Shown piece after piece: positions 54,219-61,091 of a DNA stretch of 64,000 nucleotides; position 1 is the first letter of the stretch, and each line of letters opens with the position of its first letter. This DNA is from Tenacibaculum agarivorans (GTDB taxonomy: Bacteria; Bacteroidota; Bacteroidia; Flavobacteriales; Flavobacteriaceae). Position numbers and translations under genes: made by a program. Under the pieces are notes generated by a model that saw only the letters and a program-made list of their open reading frames with translations, had not been told where the DNA came from and did no database searches. The stretch spans positions 62,001-126,000 of the forward strand of contig NZ_MSMP01000012.1 in the NCBI RefSeq assembly GCF_001936575.1. Direction: 5' to 3'.

Positions 54219-55742
54219 TTATTTTTGTTTAAATGACACAACGGCGAAATTTTCTTCGTTTTCACCCCATGTTTTACCCGCCTTAAACACAACGGATTCG
54301 ACAATATTATCATTTACGGCACGTCCTGTTTTTAAGGTCGTAAATTGGTCGATTTCTATTTTGGGTCTGCGTTCCAACTTTTGACTTTTACCTGTAAGTT
54401 CTGCTTTACCATCATAATTCAATGTATTGTCATTGACCCAAGTTGTACCAATCATGCTGCTAGCCCAACTGTTCGTATCAAAATCTGAATTACTGGCGAA
54501 ATATTTTAAGTTGATATTACTCAATAAGGCTTTGGCTCTAGCCTCTGGTTGATGCTCGCCCATGACTTGATAAATACCATTAATATTTTGTGTGATATAC
54601 ACTGTTGCCACCCATGAACTTCTCGCTGTTGCCTGAAACTGTGAGTCAATATTGGGGTTACAAAAACTTTGATATTCATCAATCCAAAGTGATACAGGTT
54701 TGGGGTCATTTTCTTTTTCTACGTCTCGCCGTTCCATGGCTGATTGAAACGTTAATTTATAAATCGTATTGGCAATCATACCTGCCAATCCGTATTCTTT
54801 AGTCGAAAAATCTATGATGACTATTTTCTTATTCTTGATGATATTTTCAGGTAATAATTCATCGCTTAAGCCTTTGGAAAATTGATTTTGTAATATCCCG
54901 TCCACTAAAAATGGTTCAATAATCGCCAGTACAGATTCAATAATAATAGAGCGCGTTTTTTCAGAAAGGTTGGCAAATTCATGTTTCCAATATTGCACGG
55001 TCATCAACAAATTTTGTGTTTGTGGTAAGGCTTCAGCTTTTTCAAGTAGCTTCACAAAATAATTACCAGCTATCATGATTTGTAAATTCTCTTTGGCGTT
55101 TTCCCTTTCTTGCTCTGGGATTTTATCTTTCGTGGTTATGTTTTCTTTAATAAGATTATAAAGTTTAAAATCTGGACTTTCGCTGGTGAAACTTTCTGCA
55201 ATCAGTTTTCTGATATTGTAAATATTAATGTTCTCTTGGGTGAATTTTAAAAGCGATACTGTTCTGCTTATTAAACGCTTAAGGCTATTATCCCAGAATT
55301 TTTCATCACCACGAGCGCTACCCGATTGCAAAATGCGAATTTGCTCATTCAAATTAACAAGCATATTAGACACATTCACAACATCACCCGCACCTTCGCC
55401 ACCACGTTTCATTTCGTAATCTAGGACATTGAATTGAAGATTACTTTTTTTATCAAAGACCACCACATCGTGATAACGTCTGGCTTCTCTGGCATAGTCA
55501 ACCCATCGATCTTTTTCGTCTTTTTTGGCGCACAACACACAAAACCCGAAGCCAGCATTTAACATGGAAAGTGCAATATAACGTCCAGCTCCTGATGATT
55601 TCCCTGAACCTGTTGCCCCCATGATTAACGTGCCTTCAACGGCATCCGCCCATGTAATGTCGGTATCTGTATTTGGAACGGTATATAAAACTTGATCTAA
55701 TGGATTTTGAAGTGTGTCTTCGGGGAACGAAAATATACTCAT
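54219..55742 (-). CDS. Type IV coupling protein (TraD/TrwB-like)
   Basis: The 507-residue protein has Walker A GATGSGKS (42-49) and Walker B LWIDEYQSF (about 348-356). No N-terminal transmembrane segment is evident, unlike many VirD4/TraD proteins. Motifs after Walker B (RSSWVATVYITQNINGIYQVMGEHQPEA) are typical. It would link the relaxosome to a secretion channel, but none is encoded here. It ends 27 bp before the relaxase gene, so they form an operon. Confidence 0.88.
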   Translation of the reverse strand: MSIFSFPEDTLQNPLDQVLYTVPNTDTDITWADAVEGTLIMGATGSGKSSGAGRYIALSMLNAGFGFCVLCAKKDEKDRWVDYAREARRYHDVVVFDKKSNLQFNVLDYEMKRGGEGAGDVVNVSNMLVNLNEQIRILQSGSARGDEKFWDNSLKRLISRTVSLLKFTQENINIYNIRKLIAESFTSESPDFKLYNLIKENITTKDKIPEQERENAKENLQIMIAGNYFVKLLEKAEALPQTQNLLMTVQYWKHEFANLSEKTRSIIIESVLAIIEPFLVDGILQNQFSKGLSDELLPENIIKNKKIVIIDFSTKEYGLAGMIANTIYKLTFQSAMERRDVEKENDPKPVSLWIDEYQSFCNPNIDSQFQATARSSWVATVYITQNINGIYQVMGEHQPEARAKALLSNINLKYFASNSDFDTNSWASSMIGTTWVNDNTLNYDGKAELTGKSQKLERRPKIEIDQFTTLKTGRAVNDNIVESVVFKAGKTWGENEENFAVVSFKQK

Positions 55743-55760
55743 TTATGTATGATTTATCGG

Positions 55761-56042
55761 TTAATCTCTATCCATCTCTTTATTACTGGTTTTATCGAGC
55801 GTTTTAAACTGATCTTTGTATTGTGCTCTTACCTGATCCAAAGAAAGCGCTTTAGTTTTTATCTTTGTCAGCTCTTTTTCTTTTTGATCTATTCCTGCGT
55901 AAAAACCACTCTGATAATCTTTTTCAGATTCAGGGAATTTTGTTAATCGAAGACTTTTAGCTAGATTAGGTTTGTGTTCTCGAAGGATGTAGCCTTTGTT
56001 AAAACCCTTAATATAATCTCCTGTTGGTTCTTTTGTGTCCAT
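55761..56042 (-). CDS. Hypothetical 93-residue protein
   Basis: A basic helical protein (KEPTGDYIKGFNKGYILREHKPNLAKSL), located between the HTH gene (10 bp gap) and the coupling protein (18 bp gap). Its repeated GYxxG segments (DYIKGFNKGY; DYQSGFYAGI) resemble small accessory proteins of mobile elements. Function unknown. Confidence 0.55.
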   Translation of the reverse strand: MDTKEPTGDYIKGFNKGYILREHKPNLAKSLRLTKFPESEKDYQSGFYAGIDQKEKELTKIKTKALSLDQVRAQYKDQFKTLDKTSNKEMDRD

Positions 56043-56052
56043 TTCTTATAAT

Positions 56053-56325
56053 TTAAAAAGTGTCTTGCGCATGTTTTTCTAAATATTCTTCAATGGATTC
56101 ACGATCATAAAGAATGATTTTCTTTTGCGGTTGGCTATAACGGATTTTTCCCTCGTTTCTTAAATTGGCAAGCGTGGTTTTTGAAGAAATGCGAAGCATG
56201 TGCATGGCTTCACCTCCAGAAATCCACTTATCTAATTTATGATCGGGGTTTTGTTCTTGTATACGCTCTACAACTTCATCGATAAGAGCGTAAAATGCTT
56301 TATCTTCTAGGCAGATGACTTCCAT
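56053..56325 (-). CDS. HTH excisionase-type DNA-binding protein
   Basis: The 90-residue protein has a helix-turn-helix of the excisionase family (ISGGEAMHMLRISSKTTLANLRNEGKI, then YSQPQKKIILYDRESIEEYLEKH). Such proteins of Bacteroidota elements control excision or transfer. It is the first gene of a set leading to the coupling protein and relaxase, about 10 bp from the next gene. Confidence 0.75.
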   Translation of the reverse strand: MEVICLEDKAFYALIDEVVERIQEQNPDHKLDKWISGGEAMHMLRISSKTTLANLRNEGKIRYSQPQKKIILYDRESIEEYLEKHAQDTF

Positions 56326-56517
56326 GAACTAAAGATAATATTTAATTTAGTAATAGTAGGTGCTTGATAATTAAAAAGAGATGTCTTTTATGTGATTATG
56401 AAATCTTAAAAGTGTATGGTATTAGAAAAAGGGAGATGGTTTGAAATAGTTGTTTATTAATCGTAGGAGTAATATTACAAACAAAGATTAATATAAATAA
56501 AAAACTATATTTAAATT

Positions 56518-57378
56518 CTAAAAACCATCACGAGTAACACATATATTAACAATTGTTGATCCATAAATAATAAGATGATTTTGATTTTTTAAATTAATGT
56601 ACCCATCTTTTTTTGAATCATAATCATCTATTGATATTCTTTTTGCATTCATAAGTACTATTTTATCAATGAAGCCTCTTTTATCAATATAATGTTTATA
56701 AAATACCCCCTCATAAATGTAAAGCTTCCCTGAAACATCACATAAAATGCTCAAGTATAAACTTAATTTATTATTTTTAATTTTGTCTTCGTAGCCTTTT
56801 ATCAAGAGTTTGCTTTTTTCTATATCTTCAGGTGTTAATTTTCCTCCATTTATATCATCTAGGTATTCTTTAATCTTATTATTACTATTTTCGTTTTCCT
56901 TTTTGATTTGTCTCAATATATCGGTATGTAAAATTCTATCCCAATATCCTGTATGATCTAAAAAACTATAATTTTCGTGGAATTTAAATTGTGTTTTGTA
57001 TAATAAGTAGTTAAAGAAAAGTCCCAAGAAAAAAGAAATAATAGAGAGTGAAAAATTGTATAAAATAAACCTACCTATATCCCCTTTGTAATTTTCTAAA
57101 TCTAAAATTTTTACATTATTAATTAAAATGTCTTTACCTGTTAAAATTCCATAAAACAAATTTATATTAAAATAAAAAGAGTCATTAAAACAATTATACA
57201 CTATAGCCCATATGAAAAAATGTAAGAGTAGGGAAATAATTATATAAAAAGCAAATTCAGTGTAAATTTTAGAACCAGTAAATGTAATTAGACCATCTCT
57301 TTTCAAGTAACCCAACCTGAAAGAAATACCTGGAAGCAATACGAAAAGTAAAAATAAGGAGGTGAAAAATAATTGCAA
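56518..57378 (-). CDS. Three-helix membrane protein with soluble C-terminal domain
   Basis: The 286-residue protein has hydrophobic helices near 5-22, 45-65 and 108-130. A soluble part follows with coiled-coil (KKENENSNNKIKEYLDD) and a beta-rich end (GKLYIYEGVFYKHYIDKRGFIDKIVLMNAKR), resembling DUF6338-like membrane proteins in overall shape. Start is 12 bp after the 113-residue gene. Beside the integrase, it is likely cargo. Confidence 0.55.
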   Translation of the reverse strand: MQLFFTSLFLLFVLLPGISFRLGYLKRDGLITFTGSKIYTEFAFYIIISLLLHFFIWAIVYNCFNDSFYFNINLFYGILTGKDILINNVKILDLENYKGDIGRFILYNFSLSIISFFLGLFFNYLLYKTQFKFHENYSFLDHTGYWDRILHTDILRQIKKENENSNNKIKEYLDDINGGKLTPEDIEKSKLLIKGYEDKIKNNKLSLYLSILCDVSGKLYIYEGVFYKHYIDKRGFIDKIVLMNAKRISIDDYDSKKDGYINLKNQNHLIIYGSTIVNICVTRDGF

Positions 57379-57390
57379 CTGATGAAGGAG

Positions 57391-57732
57391 TTAAATTGTT
57401 GGCAACGATTCGGAGATTCTTTTTTCTTTAGATTCATCTAGTTCGCTTTCAAGTTTTTCTATAAGCGTAGGCTCTCTCATCATCCCTTTTTCTATTAAAA
57501 TTTTTTCCATTTGTTTAGTTACATTTTTATCAATTACTTCACCATTTTCTACAACACGTTCTAAAAATTTCAACTTAGGGAAACTCTTTTTACTTTCATC
57601 AATTTTAACAATTATATTCATATTTTCTTCTTTTTTCATTTTCTTAGGAAAATTACGAACGACATCAGTAAAATCGTGATATAATTTACGACGTAGTATT
57701 TCGATTATAACATCACTTGTTAGACTTCTCAT
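57391..57732 (-). CDS. Soluble partner of the three-helix membrane protein
   Basis: The 113-residue protein is charged, with a basic N-terminal part (VIIEILRRKLYHDFTDVVRNFPKKMKKEE) and a Glu/Lys-rich end. It precedes the membrane-protein gene by 12 bp, so they form a two-gene unit. No family is recognised. Confidence 0.55.
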   Translation of the reverse strand: MRSLTSDVIIEILRRKLYHDFTDVVRNFPKKMKKEENMNIIVKIDESKKSFPKLKFLERVVENGEVIDKNVTKQMEKILIEKGMMREPTLIEKLESELDESKEKRISESLPTI

Positions 57733-57820
57733 ATAAAAACTCTTTTAATTAGGGTATACCCATTAAATATAGCTATATTTTAAAGATATAGCAACGTTTT
57801 CGTAATAATTTATGTTTTTA

Positions 57821-59161
57821 TTAAGAATTTAAAACTGTTTCCAATGCATCATCGGCATCTTTATGAATGAAATTGGCTTGATAACCAATGGTGGTTTTGA
57901 GGTTACTATGCCTGTACAGCTTTTGTAACATTCTTGGGTCTATTTTATCGCCCGCTATATTTCCAAAACTATGTCTTGCAATATGATTGGATAGGTTTTT
58001 TTCAATACCACATAGTTCTGCAATACGTTTAAGATATTTATTAAATAGGTTGGTGGCATTTCTCATTTTGACAAATAAATCCTCTCGACTGTTCGGATCA
58101 GCTTTTTTTAAGAAAGGAAAAATGTAATCTGTAGTAGAGGTTTTAGAACTTTTATATTGTTTTAAAATGTCCAGAGCTTGTTCAGGCACTTTTAAGCTAA
58201 CGGGCTTTTCATTTTTATTCATTTGATAATATAAACGACCATCAATGATAGAGTGCCATTTAAGTTCCACCACATCTGATATACGTACACCCGCAAAATA
58301 GTATGAGAATAAAAATACATTTTTTGTATGCCAAATAGAGGTGTTTTTTTCTAATTTGAGCTTTTCAATTTTGCTGATTTCAGTTTTATTTAATCCTATC
58401 TTATTGCCAGATTTAATTCGTATTTTTTCTTTCTCTCCTGCAAAAGGATAATTTTTACCATCCGTAACTTTTTCTTTGATCGCCAAATTATATAGGGTAC
58501 GGACAAAGATAAGTTGATTGGTAATCGTACGTGGTTTTTGATCTAAATACGATGAGCAAAAACTTTTGAATCGTTCAATAAAACCAAAATCAATATCATC
58601 AAAATAAACTTTCTTAAGCTTTGAAAAATATTTGATTTCCTCTGGAATATTGCGCCCTTGTTTTCTTGCTTTTGAAATACGGTCTTTTCTTCGTTGCTGA
58701 ATTTCTTGTTTTTTAGTTTCAATCGAACCACTTTTTTTAAGGTTCAAAAACTCTTCAATATTATAAAGTATTGATAGTTCTGAATTGGCAACAGAATATG
58801 TGCCTGCATGATATTTGTTGTTAACACGTTCTGCGCCTAATTGAAAAAAAGATGTGTTTTTTGAGGTACGTTTGACTTTTTTCTTGATGTCTTGACTAGA
58901 TATATTTCTGTTGTTTTCTTCTAGTTCCAGAGCGATATCATTAGCCTCTTTTAGCTTTGCTAAGAGGTAATTGTTAAGTCTTTTAGAATTAGGGTGTGAT
59001 TTTTTCACCCTGCGCTCATTACTGTCCCAAAACTTAATATCTATAGATTGATCTGTGTGAATGTATTTGGGCTTACGGTCTTTAATAATACGAATAGCAA
59101 GTGGGTAGGTCCCGTCTTTTTTTTGTTTTTCTTTCCTAAGTACAACTTTTACTGATGCCAT
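57821..59161 (-). CDS. Tyrosine integrase of the island
   Basis: The 446-residue protein has the complete catalytic set: R293 (GVRISDVVEL), H393xxR396 (NHIARHSFG), H418 (RHSN) and Y427 (IGYQ). An N-terminal arm-binding domain and core-binding region precede, with a basic insertion around 148-184 (KKQEIQQRRKDRISKARKQGR). It is encoded 172 bp from attR with its start towards the border, normal for integrases inserting in tRNA genes. Mechanism: site-specific recombination at the tRNA-fMet 3' end. Confidence 0.95.
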   Translation of the reverse strand: MASVKVVLRKEKQKKDGTYPLAIRIIKDRKPKYIHTDQSIDIKFWDSNERRVKKSHPNSKRLNNYLLAKLKEANDIALELEENNRNISSQDIKKKVKRTSKNTSFFQLGAERVNNKYHAGTYSVANSELSILYNIEEFLNLKKSGSIETKKQEIQQRRKDRISKARKQGRNIPEEIKYFSKLKKVYFDDIDFGFIERFKSFCSSYLDQKPRTITNQLIFVRTLYNLAIKEKVTDGKNYPFAGEKEKIRIKSGNKIGLNKTEISKIEKLKLEKNTSIWHTKNVFLFSYYFAGVRISDVVELKWHSIIDGRLYYQMNKNEKPVSLKVPEQALDILKQYKSSKTSTTDYIFPFLKKADPNSREDLFVKMRNATNLFNKYLKRIAELCGIEKNLSNHIARHSFGNIAGDKIDPRMLQKLYRHSNLKTTIGYQANFIHKDADDALETVLNS

Positions 59162-59209
59162 GATTACTGGTTTTTATCAGTATAAAGATAAGGATATTAT
59201 TAGTTTTTT

Positions 59210-59240
59210 GGGTTAAACAATGGTTAAACATTTTGCTGTT
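59210..59240 (+). repeat. Putative integrase arm-type site, right copy
   Basis: The 31-bp sequence is identical to 21441-21471. It lies upstream of the integrase start, 92 bp inside attR. Its presence in the same orientation at both ends fits integrase arm sites, and it may also regulate the integrase. Confidence 0.65.
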
Positions 59241-59332
59241 TTATATGGTTTTTAATGATTTTATATGACCTTTGTAAAAATTGAATCCCTTTATTTTAAG
59301 GGGTTTTGCAGTTTTTGAATTATTAAATGTAA

Positions 59333-59381
59333 GGCTCATAACCCGAAGGTCGCTGGTTCGAGTCCAGCTCCCGCTACTAGA
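59333..59381 (+). repeat. attR: 49-bp copy of tRNA-fMet 3' part
   Basis: Identical to 21348-21396. The 5' part of the tRNA is absent here, so this is only the duplicated segment. It is followed directly by the original chromosomal terminator. Confidence 0.95.
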
Positions 59382-59412
59382 AAAAAGCTTCAGAATATTC
59401 TGAAGCTTTTTT
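59381..59412 (+). terminator. Original tRNA terminator, now behind attR
   Basis: A perfect 32-bp palindrome with arms AAAAAAGCTTCAGAAT. It probably terminated the tRNA transcript before integration. From 59413 to 59883 no gene is supported. Confidence 0.85.
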
Positions 59413-59883
59413 TATGCTTAAACTTAAAACCATTTTATGATTCAATGTGATTTTGTAAAAATCCTTTGTCAAATTTTATAGCTACAAAAAGTAGTAAGAA
59501 TTTTTACGAATCATTCTCAAAGTATGATTGTCCAAAATTATGTTAGTCTGAATAATAAGAACGATATAACTTTCCTCTGTAAATTATATTTTAAAAGAAG
59601 AAGCTTATAGGTATTAAAAGGAAACAAGTATAATATGATTTAAAATCTATATTGAATACTACTTCTAGAGATGTCGAATACAGAAAATATAACAGGTTAA
59701 AACACTTAATAAGTATTTATAGAGTAGTAGAAAATCAAACTAGAATAGTTTAAATTTCATATGTAAATAATAAAAAGGTCTTTATATTTAAGTTAGATCC
59801 TTTTCATTGAAAGGTTTAGCTTTTTGACGAATCAATAAAGAAATGACAAAAATGTTAAATTTTCAATAAAGACTGCTTGGGTG

Positions 59884-59914
59884 TTTGTTGATATTATATG
59901 AATTCTTATATTTG
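59884..59914 (+). promoter_or_regulatory. Consensus Bacteroidota promoter for the NusG-like gene
   Basis: TTTG at 59884-59887, exactly 19 bp spacer, and TATATTTG at 59907-59914 match the Bacteroidota consensus perfectly. A start near 59921 would leave a leader of about 310 nt before the NusG-like gene at 60235. Confidence 0.8.
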
Positions 59915-59996
59915 ATGTGAAATGGAAAGTAAGATGCCTCCGAAACTCAATGTAAGATTGCTATTTTCCAATGTTTTTTTAATAAACAAAGCTTTT

Positions 59997-60160
59997 CTGT
60001 GACGGGAACCTATTAAGCTTATGTCTTAGTTTGACTTTTGTATATAATTTCTGTGTGACAGGAAGTAGCGAAGCTTTTATTTTAATTTGATCTTTTATAG
60101 ATAATCTCTGTGTGACAGGGAGTAGCGAAGCTTTTGTCTGATTTGATCTTCAGTATAATG
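59997..60160 (+). promoter_or_regulatory. Leader tandem repeats with ops-like GTAGCG
   Basis: Two closely similar units (from about 60050 and 60107, spacing about 57 bp) contain TGTGTGACAGG then (A/G)AGTAGCGAAGCTTTT and a TTTGATCTT end. A third, more decayed unit starts near 59997 (TCTGTGACGGGA...AAGCTT). The GTAGCG core recalls the ops element (GGCGGTAGCGT) that recruits RfaH. They lie in the leader of a NusG paralogue. Function is inferred. Confidence 0.6.
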
Positions 60161-60234
60161 AAAATTATACATCTAAGAGACCTGTTCTCTTAAACATAAT
60201 TAACCAAAAATTAAAATCAAATACTTAGAATTCA

Positions 60235-60753
60235 ATGAAATTCGTAAAGGGGTGGCATGTTCTTTATGTAAGATCGTGTTATGAAAGAAAAGTTAAAGAT
60301 TTATTAGAAGAAATTTCTATTGAATCTTTTTTACCACAAGTTAAAACAATTAAACAGTGGAGTGATAGGAAGAAAGTAATTTTAAAACCATTATTTCCAT
60401 CTTATGTCTTCGTAAACATTAATTCTTTTTTAGAGTTCCATAAGGCATTATCTGTTTATGGTGCGTGCGCGTATATTCGATTTGGGGAAGAGTATGCGCG
60501 GGTGACTGAGAAAGAAATTAATGATATAAAATTAATTGTTGGTGACAATGATATTTCAGATATAGAAACTAATGTGAAACTTCCTAAAGTAGGTGAAGTT
60601 AAAAAGATTACCCACGGACCTCTTAACGGTTTGAATTGTGAAATCATTAAAGTGAATAATCACAATAAAATTATGGTAAGAATTGATTCTTTACGACAGA
60701 ATATTGTTGCTACTATTCCTTCTTATGTTCTATCTGAACCCTCACTAGTATAA
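60235..60753 (+). CDS. Specialised NusG paralogue (UpxY/RfaH-like antiterminator)
   Basis: The 172-residue protein has the NusG N-terminal domain (WHVLYVRSCYERKVKDLLEE; LKPLFPSYVFVNI; VYGACAYIRFGEEYARVTEKEI) and a C-terminal KOW domain (VGEVKKITHGPLNGLNCEIIKV). Housekeeping NusG is normally longer or sits next to ribosomal genes, so this one is a paralogue like UpxY of Bacteroides, which acts on capsule or secondary-metabolite operons. It precedes a nonribosomal peptide synthetase gene. The 60754-61091 gap contains no gene. Confidence 0.9.
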   Translation: MKFVKGWHVLYVRSCYERKVKDLLEEISIESFLPQVKTIKQWSDRKKVILKPLFPSYVFVNINSFLEFHKALSVYGACAYIRFGEEYARVTEKEINDIKLIVGDNDISDIETNVKLPKVGEVKKITHGPLNGLNCEIIKVNNHNKIMVRIDSLRQNIVATIPSYVLSEPSLV

Positions 60754-61091
60754 ATAATCGTAAAATTTCTTTTTTAAATTTTGGTTTGATTAGAATCAAC
60801 GCTTAGTTCACTAAAGTGTTGGAGATAATCTAAAATTTGCTTTTAATAAACTTTTATTAATATGTAATTCTAATTGTATATCTAATAATTGATAAGGCTA
60901 GTTATAACTATTTTTTAGGTTTTATAAGTAAATAAAGGTGTGTTTATAATATGCTCTTATAAAATTATAACACGATTTAAAAGTTTAAAATAGTAGATTA
61001 TTATTTCATAAAATTCAAAGAAGAATATCAAAAGAACTCAAAAAAGATAATACCCTTATTACCCATATAATGAAGAGAAAGAAATTATAAA

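Larger units (their letters stand above)
21350..59381. mobile_element. tRNA-fMet genomic region: two tandem integrated elements
   Basis: About 38 kb is bounded by the 49-bp direct repeats, with a tyrosine integrase beside the right end and integrase arm-type repeats at both ends. An internal decayed copy of the left border at 29908-30035 divides it into island 1 (stress cargo, no integrase) and island 2 (MobF relaxase, coupling protein, recombinases and cargo). No VirB4, VirB8 or other mating-pair gene is visible, so it is at most mobilizable with help. The boundaries are read directly; the two-island history is inferred. Confidence 0.85.

Noticed and set aside
59333..59381. A second functional tRNA-fMet gene
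   Set aside because: It lacks the 5' half of the tRNA; it is the attR duplicate only.
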